This document shows, one piece after another, positions 26,005 through 36,951 of a DNA stretch of 64,000 nucleotides. Under the pieces are notes generated by a model. That model saw only the letters and a list, made by a program, of their open reading frames with translations. It did not search any database and was not told the DNA's origin. The DNA is taken from NCBI GenBank assembly GCA_025463765.1, contig JAODBC010000056.1:1-64000 (forward strand). The letters are read 5' to 3'. The translations under genes were made by a program, and so were the position numbers. Positions within the stretch are counted from its first letter, which is position 1, and the number at the start of each line of letters is the position of its first letter. The stretch comes from Subtercola sp. (GTDB taxonomy: Bacteria > Actinomycetota > Actinomycetes > Actinomycetales > Microbacteriaceae).

Positions 26005-27866
26005 GAGGTCGCTTTCTGGTCGTTCGCGGGGGCTGTCTCGTCGTAGCTGAGGCCGTAGCCGAAGTCGAAGAGCGGGTCGGTGAAGCGATGGGGTTCGTCG
26101 AGGTCGCCGGCGAGAACGTCGACCATGCTGGCGGGCAGCTGAAAGGGCAGCCGTCCTTCGGGCTTCGCTCGGCCGAACAGCACGTCGAGAACCGCCCGAT
26201 CGGTCGAGCCGTACTCGACCACGAGCGCAGCCGCGCGCTGGGCGATCTCGGGCACGACCGCGGGGCGTTCGAGGTTCAGCACGACGATCGTCGGCACGGT
26301 GAACAGCAGGTCGAGAATGTCAGCGAGTTCGGCTTCGCCGAAGTCGAGTGGGCCGGAATGGAAGAACGTCTCGAAGGTGGTCGTCTGCCGATGATCGTGC
26401 GGAGTCTGCAGCCGCAGAATCGCGAAGTCCGCGGCCGCCGGGTCGGTCACCACCTCGGCATACTGAGCCAGAAGTTCGTCGTCGACGGTGCTACTGAAGA
26501 CGCGTGGCCTGCCGGTCAGGGGCAGAACGGGCACAGGGGGATGCCCGGCGGGGGCGACTCGTGTTGAATTCGTGAGCAGGGTGAGTGAGCGCCGCTGGGC
26601 ATCGAGGCCGGCTTCGACGAGGTCCGCCCGCCCGGCTACCGCGGCCGCGACCGTTTCGCTCAAAGGCGCCGCGTCGAAGAGGCCGAGCCGCAACTTCTCG
26701 CGCAGAATACGCCGAACCGACTCGTCGATACGTGCCTCGGGCACCCGGGCATCCTGAACCAGCTCTACGATCATCTCGCTCGCGTAGTCGCCGCCGAACT
26801 GGTCGGTGCCGGCCTCGATGGCGCGCTGCGTTCTCGACACCGGGTCGAGGTGTTCGATGCCCCAGGCCCGCGCGACGAACGTATCTCCCATGATGTCGTG
26901 GTCGTTCAGCACGCCCCAGTCGCTCGAGATGATGCCAGTGAAGCCGAGATCACCGCGCAGCATTCCGGTGAGCACCTGGCGGTTGAAGGCGAACGCGACC
27001 TCTTCGAGCTCCGTGCCGACCGGCTTGCCGTAATACGCCATCACCTGGTTGGCGCCGGCCGCGATCGCCGGCCGAAACGGCGCGACGTGGTCGGCGAGGT
27101 GACCGCCCGGGTACACCTGGTCGGTGCCGTGCGCGAAGTGCGGGTCTTCACCGTCTTTCTGCGGGCCACCGCCCGGAAAGTGTTTCACCATGGCGGCCAC
27201 GGAATGCGGGCCGAGCACCTCGCCTTGCAGACCTTCGATGAAGGCCGAAGCGAGAGCGCCGGTCAGCGCAGGGTCGCCACCCCACGTGCCGCTGATGCGC
27301 GACCAGCGCGGCTCGGTGGCGATGTCGACCTGCGGGCCGAGTAGCAGGCGAATTCCGACGGCCGAGAATTCCTGCCGAATCGTGTCGCCGAAGGCACGGG
27401 CGAGGTCGGGGTCGCGGGTCGCAGCCATGCCCACAGGCTCGGGCCACGCCGAGAACGAGCCCGCCATATGAGAGGCGCCCTCGCGCTGAGCGACGGCGCT
27501 TCGTGGGTCGCTCGAAACCGTGACCGGAATGCCGCTACCCGTCTGACGAGCGAGAACCTGCAGAGCGTTGTACCAGCGCACCTGCAGGGCCGGCTCGAGA
27601 ATGTTCACCAGGTTGATGGCGGTGACGTGGTGGTTGACGACGACGTCGTAGACCGATCCCGGCAGCAGCGCATCGCCGTCTCGCTCGGGAATCGCCGCGG
27701 GGTCGACGAACGCCATGGCGTGAAACATCAGGCCCGCCTTCTCGGCCAGGCTCAGCCGGGGCAGCAGTTCATCGACCCGTGCATCGAGGGTGCCGGCTTC
27801 GGTCGTGCCGGCTCTGGTCGTGCCGGTGCTGGTCCTGCTGGTGCTGGTCGTGCTGAGATCGGTCAT
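26001..27866 (-). CDS. Glycoside hydrolase family 3 (two-domain)
   Basis: This second, shorter GH3 enzyme (621 residues) has a barrel with nucleophile D316 in IISSDWGVLND and VKHFPGGGPQKDGEDPHF as the substrate-binding loop, followed by a C-terminal sandwich domain. It lacks PA14 and FnIII parts. ATG at 27866 follows AGGAG; the open frame further upstream is a shadow of GH42. Residues 3-23 derive from a 15-bp unit repeated four times (27790-27849). It overlaps the GH3 and GH42 genes by four bases. Its loop spacing suggests a specificity unlike that of the neighbouring GH3. Confidence 0.92.
   Translation of the reverse strand: MTDLSTTSTSRTSTGTTRAGTTEAGTLDARVDELLPRLSLAEKAGLMFHAMAFVDPAAIPERDGDALLPGSVYDVVVNHHVTAINLVNILEPALQVRWYNALQVLARQTGSGIPVTVSSDPRSAVAQREGASHMAGSFSAWPEPVGMAATRDPDLARAFGDTIRQEFSAVGIRLLLGPQVDIATEPRWSRISGTWGGDPALTGALASAFIEGLQGEVLGPHSVAAMVKHFPGGGPQKDGEDPHFAHGTDQVYPGGHLADHVAPFRPAIAAGANQVMAYYGKPVGTELEEVAFAFNRQVLTGMLRGDLGFTGIISSDWGVLNDHDIMGDTFVARAWGIEHLDPVSRTQRAIEAGTDQFGGDYASEMIVELVQDARVPEARIDESVRRILREKLRLGLFDAAPLSETVAAAVAGRADLVEAGLDAQRRSLTLLTNSTRVAPAGHPPVPVLPLTGRPRVFSSTVDDELLAQYAEVVTDPAAADFAILRLQTPHDHRQTTTFETFFHSGPLDFGEAELADILDLLFTVPTIVVLNLERPAVVPEIAQRAAALVVEYGSTDRAVLDVLFGRAKPEGRLPFQLPASMVDVLAGDLDEPHRFTDPLFDFGYGLSYDETAPANDQKATS
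27790..27849 (-). repeat. 15-bp tandem repeat in the GH3 N-terminus
   Basis: Four 15-base units (variants of GTGCCGGTGCTGGTC on the + strand) encode five-residue Thr-rich repeats (TSTGT, TRAGT, TEAGT) at the start of the second GH3 enzyme. Being in frame, copy-number change would lengthen the tail without breaking the gene. Confidence 0.75.
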
Positions 27867-30072
27867 GCTGAAACTCCTGTCGAGAAAACGCGTACATCCC
27901 ACGGGCCGAGCTCGACGCTGCGCTGCGCTCTGACGCGCTGCTGTTCGGTCGACCCGCTCGCGAGCAGGTCGATGACGTCGACGGGTGCGGGCACCGAAAC
28001 GGGCATCCACGACCAGTTGTGCACGAAGAACACGCGGCTGCCGTCGTCGGCGGTCGAACTCGTGACGGTGACGCTCGGGGCGAGATCTGTCCAGCCGGCG
28101 GTGGGCGTCGGCACCAGCCACTCGGCCAGCGAGCGGGCAAGCTCTTGGTTCGGCACGGTTCCGACCATGGTCACGTTGCCGGCGCCGTGTTCGCGGGTGG
28201 TGATGGCGGGCCACTGGCCGAAATGCGGATGCACGTAGTCGACCAGAGAGTCGGCGGTCGTCGGCGTGAGGCCGTCGATCCACTCGGTGGCCGCCGATCC
28301 GGGGCGCAGCAGAAAGTCGTCGGCGTTGCTCGCGGCCTCGACCACGTCGAGCGGAGCGGTCAGGTTCGCGAACTCCTCGTACCACGCGCCGGATGCCTCG
28401 TTGAGGCGTGCGGGCTGAACCTCTGTTCTGGCCCGGCCCTCCCGATCGGCGTAGGCCGAACGCGGCCCGAGCACCAGGTGTCCGCCCGCACGAGCGTAGT
28501 CGTCGAGCCAGTCGAGTTCCGCGTCGGCGGCGGTGAAGAACGCCGGCACGATGAGCACCGGGTAGGCCGCGGCGAAGGCCCGGGCATCCGCCCCTTCGAT
28601 GGCCTCGACGCCCTCGGTCGCCCGGGTCGGAAAGAGCTGCTGAGGCCGAACGAGCCGCGTCTGCAGCCCGGCATCGAAGGCGCCGCGCACGAAGGCGGCC
28701 ATGATCTTGCGGTAGGAGTCGGGGTCAAGCCACAGGCCCGGCGCCATGAAGGGAGCCTGGCTCGAGAGCGCGAACTTGCTGTCGGAGTCGTAGAGCACGG
28801 CGACGTCGTAGTCGGGCCGGCTGCGGCGAACGACGGCTCCGGCGGCGGCGAACTCCGCGCCGAGCGTCGCGAGCTCGCGGTAGGTGCGGCCGGGCACCTG
28901 GCTGTGCGGAAGCACTCCGCCCCAGTAGGTCTCGGTGCCGAAGTGCAGCGTGTGCCAGTGCCAGTACTCGATCATCTCGGCGCCACGCGAAACGAGCGCC
29001 CAGGCGGCCTGCCGCCACTGCCCGTCATACGGCGAGAAGTTCAGTGATGCGTGGCCGATCGACGAGGCGTTCGTCTCGGTGATGAGAAACGGCGCCTGCT
29101 TCGACGAGTACATCAGGTCGGCCAGGTGGTAGAGCGCCCAGGTGCCCTTCAGAATCCAGCCCTCGCTGCGCGGTTCGGTGAACGGCAGCGCGAGCGAATC
29201 CTGCATCTCGTAGTAGGCGTTGCCCGCGGCGATGTCGAGGTGCGCCGAGAGGTCGACGTCTTCGATGCCCGGCTGGTCGTACGAGATGCACGTGGTGACG
29301 AATCGGCCGGGGCCGGCGAGTTCGCGCACGATGTCGGCCTGCCAGCCGATGTACTCCGTCACCAGCCCGGCCTGAAAGCGGCGCCAGGCGAGATCGTATT
29401 GCGGCTGAAAGTTGCCGTCGGGCTTCCACAGATCGGCCCAGGTCGAGAGCCGGTGCGACCAGTAGACGAGGCCCCACTCACGATTGAGAGTCTCGACGTC
29501 GCCGTAGAGTCCGCGCAGGTGATCGACGAAACGCTCGAAGACGCCACGATTGTAGAGCAGGGTAAGCCCGGGTTCGTTGTCGACCTGGTAGCCGATGACC
29601 GCAGGATGATCGCGGTAGCGCTGCACGACCTTACGAATGATGCGCTCGGCATGAAACAGAAATGCCGGGTGTGTGAAATCCATCTCTTGCCGTGAGCCCC
29701 AGTGCTTGGTCACCCCCGTGGCCGTATCGAGAGCGATTTCGGGGTACTGCCTCGCTAGCCACATGGGCAGCGCGTAGGTCGGCGTGCCCAGAATGACGCC
29801 GATGCCTCGGGCGTGAGCGCCGTCGAGCACGGGCTGCAGCCAGTCGAGATCGAACACGCCGTTCTCTGGCTCCCACGTCGACCACACGCTCTCGCCGACA
29901 CGGATGACCGTGAATCCGGCCTCGGCCATCAGATCGAGATCGACATCAAGTCGTGGGCTCGGCTGGTACTCGGCGTAGTAGGCGGCGCCGAAACGAATGC
30001 CGTCGAAGGGGTCAGCTGAGCCACGTCGGGCCGAATCGGGGCGCACTTCTGCCCCACTCGATGCGTCGGTGC

Positions 30073-30076
<4 letters not shown>
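27863..30076 (-). CDS. Beta-galactosidase, glycoside hydrolase family 42
   Basis: The barrel begins at FGAAYYAEYQPS and carries acid/base E168 in YQVDNEPG and nucleophile E334 in LITETNASS. A trimerisation-type domain (about 380-600, VLIVPAFFTA) and a C-terminal beta domain complete the 737 residues. GTG at 30076 is preferred since it overlaps the ABC gene stop as GTGA; the frame extending to 30415 is the reverse reading of that ABC gene. No signal peptide is present, so it cleaves imported beta-galactosides in the cytoplasm. Confidence 0.93.
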
Positions 30077-30929
<853 letters not shown>

Positions 30930-30933
<4 letters not shown>

Positions 30934-32867
30934 GAGCCGACCCTTTCGTTCGAGGCAGGTTGCTTCGTGGCGGGTGCGTCAGTAGCGGGTACGCCAGTAG
31001 CGGGTGCGTCAGCAGCAGGCGCGTCAGCGGCGGAGATGCCGGACGCGGGTCCGTTAGCCGCGGGTACGAGCTCGCCACGGGCTTCGCCCTCTTCGAGAAT
31101 CGCCGCGAACAACGACTTGGTGTACGGATGCTCGGGGTGCGCGAAGATCGAGCGAACTGGCCCGGTCTCGACGATGCGGCCGTTCCGCATCACCGACACT
31201 CGGTCGCAGAGGTCGGCGACCACGCCGAAGTTGTGCGTCACGAGCACCACGCCCATGTTCAGCTCGGCCTGCAGCTCGCGCAACAGGTTCAGCACCTCGG
31301 CCTGTACCGTCACGTCGAGAGCCGTAGTGGGCTCGTCGGCGATGAGCAGGTCGGGTTCGCAGCTGATCGCACCGGCGATCAGCACGCGCTGGGCCATGCC
31401 GCCCGACACCTCGTGCGGGTAGGCCGAGAACGTGCGCTTCGGGTTCGGGATGCCCACCCGTTCGAGAAGGCCAAGGGCTTTCGCCGTGGCATCCTTCTTC
31501 GACAGCCCGAGTACCACGCGCATCGGCTCGACCAGCTGACTGCCGATGGTGAACGACGAGTCGAGGTTCGACATCGGTTCCTGCGGAATGTAGGCGATCT
31601 TCTTGCCGCGAATCTTCGTCATCTCTTTTTCAGAAGCGTTCGCGAGGTCTTTGCCTTCGAAGAAGATCGATCCGTTGACGACCCTGCCGCCCTCGGGCAG
31701 CAGCCGCAGTATGCTCCATGCCGTCTGCGTCTTGCCCGAGCCCGATTCGCCGATGAGGCCGTGTACCTCGCCGCGGCGAACGGTGAGCGAGACGTCGTTG
31801 ACGACGACCTTGACCGATCCGTCGGGCTGGTCGTAGCCGACCGCGAGATCGGAGATGCGCAGCAGCTCCTCGCCTGCGCGAGCCTCGGAGCGGGCATCCT
31901 CTGGGTGGGAGACGATCGCTTCGCCGGGCTCGGCCGCCGCCATCGCGCTGCCCCTCTTTGCGGACTTCTTGCGCTTGGCCGGGCTCGCGCTTCGCTCGAG
32001 CTCGTCACGCATCACGTTCGCGAGCAGGGTGAGGGCGATGCAGGTCAGAGCGATGGCCAGCGACGGCGGCAGCATCAGCCCCGGGTTGGTGTAGATCTTC
32101 GAAAAGGCGTCGTTCAGCATCGATCCCCAGGTGGGAATGGAGGCGTCGCCGAGGCCCAAGAAGTCGAGCCCAGCCTGAATGGCGATCGCGATTCCGGTGA
32201 TCATGGCGGCCTGAATGATGACGGGCGCGCGAACCACGGTGAGAATGTGTTTACCAATGATGCGGCCGTCGCTGAGCCCCGAGACTCGTGCTGCGTCGAC
32301 GTACAACTCGTTGCGAACAGCCGAGACCGAGGCGTAGACGAGCCGGAAGAAGGCCGGGCTGAGCAGCACCCCGAAGATGGCCATCGACAACCACATCGAC
32401 GGGCCGAGAACGGCTCGTGCCGCAAGCAGCACCACGATTCCCGGCAGCGCCATCAGCAGGCCGGCCAGCCACGACGAGACCGAGTCGAACCAGCCGCCGA
32501 AGTAGCCGGCGATGAGCCCGGCAGTGACACCGATGACTGCTGCGACCACGAGGGCGAGAAGCGCGCCGGCGATGCTGAACCGTGAGGCGAAGAGCAGGCG
32601 AGAGAGCACGTCGCGGCCGGCGCTGTCGGCGCCGAGCGGATGCCCGGGGCCAGGCGGCAGCAGAACATCCTTCAGCGAAGCCAGGTTCGGGTCTGCCGGA
32701 GCGATGAGCGGAGCGAAGATGGCCGAGAGCACGAGCAACGCCAGGTAGATCAGCGCGATGAGGCCGATCGGGTTCTTCAGCAGCTTGCGAAACAGGGAGA
32801 CGCGCGCGCCTCGCTCTTCGACCGCGGGAGTGAGGCTCGGGTCGGGCAGGGGCATGGACTGGGTCAT
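30930..32867 (-). CDS. Fused ABC permease (DppC) and ATPase (DppD)
   Basis: Residues 1-300 form a DppC-like permease, with LGADSAGRDVLSRLLF and the EAA-type loop YVDAARVSGLSDGRIIGKHI. Residues about 345-610 form a DppD-like ATPase, with Walker A GESGSGKTQT, signature VSGGMAQRVLIAGA and Walker B LLIADEPTTALD. A basic, Lys/Arg-rich linker (SPAKRKKSAKRG) joins them. The C-terminus ends in five-residue Ala/Pro/Thr/Asp repeats encoded by 15-bp units at 30970-31029. Permease-ATPase fusions are known in this transporter class. It overlaps DppB by four bases. Confidence 0.92.
30970..31029 (-). repeat. 15-bp tandem repeat in the permease-ATPase C-terminus
   Basis: Four units of GCGGGTGCGTCAGTA or close variants (+ strand) lie end to end and encode ADAPA/TGVPA/TDAPA-type five-residue repeats just before the stop codon. 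The unit length is the same as in the GH3 gene at 27790, though the sequence differs. Confidence 0.78.
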
Positions 32868-33805
32868 GAGAGGCGCACCTTGGGGTTGAGAAAGGCTTGC
32901 AGAAGGTCGATGAGCAGGTTGACGACGACGACGATGATCGCCGTGACCACAACCAGACCCATCACGAGAGGCACATCGCCCTGCGTCGTTGCAGTGACGG
33001 CGACCTGGCCGAGACCCGGAATCGCGAAGATCTGCTCCACGATGACCGCGCCACCGAGCAAGCCCACGAACTGAACGGCGAGCACGGCGAGTGCCGGGCC
33101 GCCCGCGTTACGCAATACGTGTTTGTAGATGACCCGGTTGGCCGAGAGCCCCCGGCTACGAAGCGTTCGCACGTAATCCTGGCGAAGGGCATCGATGACC
33201 GAACCACGGATCTGCTGCGTGACACCGGCGATGCCGCCGATGGCGAGGGCGATCACGGGAAGCGTGATCGAGGCGAGCCAGCCGCTGGGCGAGGTGGCGA
33301 ATTGCACGAACCCGGTGGGCTTGAACCAGTGCAGATTGATGGCGAACACGAGCACGAGGCCGAGGGCGATGAGAAACCCCGGGATGGCGAAGCCGAGAAC
33401 CGAGATGACCTGCACGAGCCGGTCGGGCCAGCTGCGGCGCCGGGCGGCCCACACGCCGAGAACGACCGCGACGATGGCGCTGATCAGGGTGGCGCCGATG
33501 ACGAGCGAAAGTGTGACGGCGACTCGAGAGGTGATGGCGGCCATTACCGGCTGACCCGTGAACCACGAGATACCGAGGTTGCCGGTGACCGCGTGCGAGA
33601 GCCAGTCGCCGTATTGAACGTAGAGCGGGCGATTCAGGCCGAGGCTCGCTGCCTTTTGGGCAACGGTGTCGGCGGTGGCCGTTTGGCCGAGAATGCGGCG
33701 GGCGATGTCACCGCTGCCGACGTAGAGCAGGGCGAAGGCGACCGTCGAGATGACGACGATCAGCACAACCCCGGAGGCCAAACGCCTCAGAATGAATCGC
33801 AACAC
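32864..33805 (-). CDS. ABC transporter permease, DppB/OppB type
   Basis: The N-terminus MLRFILRRLASGVVLIVVIS is the typical first helix of DppB. The EAA loop is LRQDYVRTLRSRGLSANRVIYKHVLRNA (about residues 205-232). About six membrane spans are visible. It is the partner of the fused permease-ATPase that follows with a four-base overlap. The gene starts about 125 bases after the binding-protein gene, across a strong hairpin. Confidence 0.93.
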   Translation of the reverse strand: MLRFILRRLASGVVLIVVISTVAFALLYVGSGDIARRILGQTATADTVAQKAASLGLNRPLYVQYGDWLSHAVTGNLGISWFTGQPVMAAITSRVAVTLSLVIGATLISAIVAVVLGVWAARRRSWPDRLVQVISVLGFAIPGFLIALGLVLVFAINLHWFKPTGFVQFATSPSGWLASITLPVIALAIGGIAGVTQQIRGSVIDALRQDYVRTLRSRGLSANRVIYKHVLRNAGGPALAVLAVQFVGLLGGAVIVEQIFAIPGLGQVAVTATTQGDVPLVMGLVVVTAIIVVVVNLLIDLLQAFLNPKVRLS

Positions 33806-33864
33806 CGGTGTTCCTTTGCATCAGAGCGAGGGGAAAAGAGAGGGCAGAGAAGGGGAGAAAAGAG

Positions 33865-33911
33865 TGGGCCGGCCGGCCCAGCGTCGGGTCATCCGCTGAA
33901 CCGGCCGGCCA
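33865..33911 (-). terminator. Hairpin between binding-protein and permease genes
   Basis: TGGCCGGCCGG-TTCAGCG pairs with CGCTGGGCCGGCCGGCCCA across a ten-base loop, with one bulge. On the minus strand it is followed by about 40 bases that are almost entirely pyrimidine (33825-33864). In ABC operons such a hairpin often stabilises the binding-protein message and attenuates the permease genes (family knowledge). Confidence 0.6.
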
Positions 33912-33930
33912 GTGCTGATACCTGCGCTGG

Positions 33931-35454
33931 TTACGCCTTCGGCTTGATGTTCCAGAGGTAAGGAACGGCGTTGCCGGGCTGCACGACGGCGGTCGTGTTC
34001 GCGTCGGTCACGAAGTTCGACTGCGTGCGGTACCACGGAGCGAACCAGGCATTGTCGACCAGGTACTTGTTGAGGTCTTTCACGGCCTGGTCGGAATCCG
34101 ATCCGCCCTTCTGGATGGTCGCGATGTACCCGTTCACCGTGTCATCGGTGGTGTGGAAGGCGTTGAACGGGGCCGTCGGCGAGATCAAGAACTGGATCAG
34201 CTCCCAGTCACCGCCCTGCTGCAGCGGAATGTAGACGGCCGGGAACTTGCCGCCGACGACATCGGCGATGAAGCTGTTTCCGGGGTCGGTGTACTCGACC
34301 GTGATTCCGACGTCGGCGAGCTGCTGCTGAATCAGGGTGAGCGTTGCTTGGCCGAGCAGAGCAGACGACGGCATCTGAATCGTCACACCGTTGGCGTAAC
34401 CGGCGTCAGCGAGAAGCTGCTTGGCCTTTGCCACGTTGAACGTGTACTCGGAGTCGAGGCTCGGGTCGTAGCCGACGGAGTTGGCGGGGAACACCTGGCT
34501 TGTGGTCGTGCCCAAGCCGTTCTCGATGGTCTTCAGCATCGAGGAGGTGTCGAAGGCGTAGTTGATGGCCTGGCGAACGCGCACGTCTTTCAGTGCGGGG
34601 TCGACGGTACCGTTACGGTCCATCAGGGTGAGCCCTGCCCAGTTGAGTTCGAGCGGGTTCGCTGTGAAGCCGGCGCCGGTCATCTGGGCGAGATCTGTGT
34701 TGTTCAGCGTGTTGGTCGCGTTGACCTGGCCACCCTTGACCGCGTTCAGCAAGGCTGTCGGGTCAGAGAACACGCTCATCACGATTTTGTCGTAGTGCTG
34801 GTTGGTGGGGTTCCAGTAGCTCGGGTTCTTCGTGAACACGTACGACGTTCCGACGACGGTGTCTGCGGTGTCGAGGATGTACGGGCCGCTGCCGACCGGT
34901 ACGGTCTGAATGTCGGGGGAGGTGAACGCACTCGGCGCCTCGACCAATCCGGCGTTCTGCGACAAGTACGTCAGCATCGCGGGGTCTGGGGCCTTGAGCG
35001 TCATCGTGACGGTGGTCGGGTCGGTGGCCACGGCATCCGTCATGTTGGCGAGGTACGAGGCGTTCGGGCCGGCGCCGTCACGAAAACGCACGAGGTTCTG
35101 GGCGACGGCGCTGGCGTCGAGTGCGGTGCCGTCGGTGAACTTGACGTCGGAGCGAATCGTGAGTGTGAGTACGGTGTTGTCGGCGTTGTACTTCCACGCG
35201 GTGGCGAGGCCGGGCTGAATGGCGCCCGTCGTGTCGGCGGTGAGGATCGTGTCGTAGACGGCCTGCATGTACGGCGACTCGTTGGCCCAGTTCGACTGGG
35301 CCGCAGCGAACGTGCTCACCGTGATGATCTGGCCGAGGTTCAGTGTGCCGCCACTACCTCCGGTGCTGCTGGTGTCGCTATTACCTGCTGCGCAGCCGGT
35401 GAGGCCTAGCGCAACGACGACTGCGACCGCCGCCATTCTCTTCCATCGGAACAT
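33931..35454 (-). CDS. ABC transporter substrate-binding lipoprotein (SBP family 5)
   Basis: The signal peptide ends in the lipobox GLTGCAAG (Cys at about residue 21). The mature protein has the family 5 pattern, with YMQAVYDTILTADTTGAIQPGLATAWKYNADNTVLTLTIR near the N-terminus and VRQAINYAFDTSSML further on. It would capture the substrate for the fused Dpp-type importer, here most likely an oligosaccharide rather than a peptide given the glycosidase genes (inference). It is the first gene of the - strand operon, divergent from a TetR gene. Confidence 0.93.
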   Translation of the reverse strand: MFRWKRMAAVAVVVALGLTGCAAGNSDTSSTGGSGGTLNLGQIITVSTFAAAQSNWANESPYMQAVYDTILTADTTGAIQPGLATAWKYNADNTVLTLTIRSDVKFTDGTALDASAVAQNLVRFRDGAGPNASYLANMTDAVATDPTTVTMTLKAPDPAMLTYLSQNAGLVEAPSAFTSPDIQTVPVGSGPYILDTADTVVGTSYVFTKNPSYWNPTNQHYDKIVMSVFSDPTALLNAVKGGQVNATNTLNNTDLAQMTGAGFTANPLELNWAGLTLMDRNGTVDPALKDVRVRQAINYAFDTSSMLKTIENGLGTTTSQVFPANSVGYDPSLDSEYTFNVAKAKQLLADAGYANGVTIQMPSSALLGQATLTLIQQQLADVGITVEYTDPGNSFIADVVGGKFPAVYIPLQQGGDWELIQFLISPTAPFNAFHTTDDTVNGYIATIQKGGSDSDQAVKDLNKYLVDNAWFAPWYRTQSNFVTDANTTAVVQPGNAVPYLWNIKPKA

Positions 35455-35521
35455 CGTTGTCTCTTTCAGGTGCGGGGTAGTCCCTCGTTGGGCTACGTCT
35501 GAAGAGAAAGTAACATGAAAA

Positions 35522-35571
35522 GCGAATGACTACTAGGTTTCCGAATGAAATCCGAATAACAATTTGGTTTC
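35522..35571. promoter_or_regulatory. Direct repeats in the binding-protein/TetR divergent region
   Basis: This AT-rich stretch holds CGAAT-type repeats at 35523, 35542 and 35553 (the last two are CCGAAT, 11 bases apart, about one helical turn), and GGTTTC at 35536 and 35566. It separates the start of the glycan operon from the divergent TetR gene and is the natural place for its operators. Confidence 0.4.
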
Positions 35572-35609
35572 TGGCTTTTTCGGCGCGGCGAGCGGTTAGA
35601 GTCTGTGGC

Positions 35610-36212
35610 ATGGCTCACGAAAAGGCGCGGGGGGCGTACGCCAAGTCGGCCGGTCGCCGGCTCGAGATTCTCGACGCCAGCATCGTCGTCTTCTCGCAGA
35701 ACGGATACCGCAAGGGGTCGATTCGCGAGATCGCTGAGCTGGTGGGCATGAGCCAGGCCGGGTTGCTGCATCACTTTCCCTCGAAGACCGAACTGCTCAC
35801 GGCGGTGCTCGAGTACCGCGACTCGCGCGATTACGAGACCATAGAAACCGCGCTGGGCACGGGAATCGGCACCCTCCGAGGGTTCGTCGATCTCACCGAG
35901 GCGAACCAGCACAGGGTTGGTCTCGTTGAGCTGCACTGCACGCTTTCGGCCGAGGCCACCAGCGTCGATCATCCTGCTCGCCCCTACTTCATTGCGCGCT
36001 ACGCCTACGTTCTCGGAATTCTGACGGAGTCGTTCGAGGCGATTCAGCAGGCGGGCCAACTTGCAGATGGAGTTGATCCGGCGGCGGCTGCCCGGGGTCT
36101 CGTCGCCGTACTCGACGGGCTGCAGGTTCAATGGTTGCTCGATCGCAGCGGCGTGGACATGCCACTTCAGACCCGCGCGTATCTGGCGCCGCTGCTCACA
36201 ATCGAACTCTGA
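35610..36212 (+). CDS. TetR/AcrR family regulator (first of a tandem pair)
   Basis: The HTH domain is clear (EILDASIVVFSQNGYRKGSIREIAELVGMSQAGLLHHFPSK, about residues 15-60). The C-terminal half matches the downstream regulator, including VELHCTLSAEAT and LDGLQVQWLLDRS. ATG at 35610 is chosen over the frame start at 35526, which lies in the promoter region. It is divergent from the glycan importer and likely controls it (inference). About 57 bases separate it from its paralogue. Confidence 0.9.
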   Translation: MAHEKARGAYAKSAGRRLEILDASIVVFSQNGYRKGSIREIAELVGMSQAGLLHHFPSKTELLTAVLEYRDSRDYETIETALGTGIGTLRGFVDLTEANQHRVGLVELHCTLSAEATSVDHPARPYFIARYAYVLGILTESFEAIQQAGQLADGVDPAAAARGLVAVLDGLQVQWLLDRSGVDMPLQTRAYLAPLLTIEL

Positions 36213-36268
36213 GGGGGGTGATCGCCGTGGCCCCCGAATCGCTCCGCTCGGCGGCTAGAATCGAGCGC

Positions 36269-36874
36269 ATGACTCTGACGGGCAAACCTCGCGGTGAGTA
36301 TGCGAAAACGGCCAGTCGCAAACGCGAAATTCTCGAGGCCGGCATCGACGTGTTCTCGACCAGCGGGTTTCGCAGTGGGTCGATTCGAGAGATCGCCGAC
36401 AAAGTCGGCATGAGCCAGGCCGGGCTGCTTCATCACTTCACCAACAAGAACGAATTATTGGCCGGCGTGCTCGAGCTGCGCGACAATCGCTCACGCGCGT
36501 ACATCGACTTCGATGCCCCCCTCGGCGTCGAAGCGCTGCGCGGGTATCTCGGGCTCATCGAATACAACACGAGCGTTCGGGGCCTTGTCGAGCTGCACTG
36601 CGTTCTGTCTGCCGAGGCGACGAGCCATGCGCATCCGGCCCACGACTACTTCGTCGAGCGATATCGATATGTGGTCGAATCGATGACCAAGGTCTTTCGG
36701 CGCATCGCCGACGCAGGCATGCTGGCCCCCGGGGTCGTACCCGAAAACGCCGCCCGGGCCCTCATTGCCCTCACCGACGGGCTGCAGGTGCAATGGCTGC
36801 TCGACTCGAGCTCGCTCGACATGGTCGACGAGGCCCGGCGCTACCTGCAGCCGCTGCTTCTGGTCGAACTCTGA
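36269..36874 (+). CDS. TetR/AcrR family regulator (second of a tandem pair)
   Basis: It is a paralogue of the previous gene, with the same length and the recognition segment GSIREIADKVGMSQAGLLHHF nearly identical. The shared VELHCxLSAEAT and DGLQVQWLLD segments extend the likeness to the effector domain. ATG at 36269 aligns with the start of the first copy. The near-identical recognition helices suggest overlapping operators with different effectors (inference). Confidence 0.9.
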   Translation: MTLTGKPRGEYAKTASRKREILEAGIDVFSTSGFRSGSIREIADKVGMSQAGLLHHFTNKNELLAGVLELRDNRSRAYIDFDAPLGVEALRGYLGLIEYNTSVRGLVELHCVLSAEATSHAHPAHDYFVERYRYVVESMTKVFRRIADAGMLAPGVVPENAARALIALTDGLQVQWLLDSSSLDMVDEARRYLQPLLLVEL

Positions 36875-36951
36875 CTCCTGCTTGGCGTGTCGTTTGACGA
36901 GTGCGTATGCTCGACGACTATCGAACATATATTCGAATGTCAGGAGAGCAA

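Noticed and set aside
26001-28385. Upstream extension of the second GH3 to 28385
   Set aside because: It reads GH42 in a wrong frame; ATG at 27866 has AGGAG and the four-base overlap.
30960-32585. 541-residue + strand open frame opposite the permease-ATPase gene
   Set aside because: Antisense shadow; the opposite strand encodes full ABC motifs.
33931-35454. True dipeptide transporter
   Set aside because: Family 5 binding proteins include peptide binders, but unbroken linkage to glycosidases makes a glycan more likely; left as inference rather than excluded.
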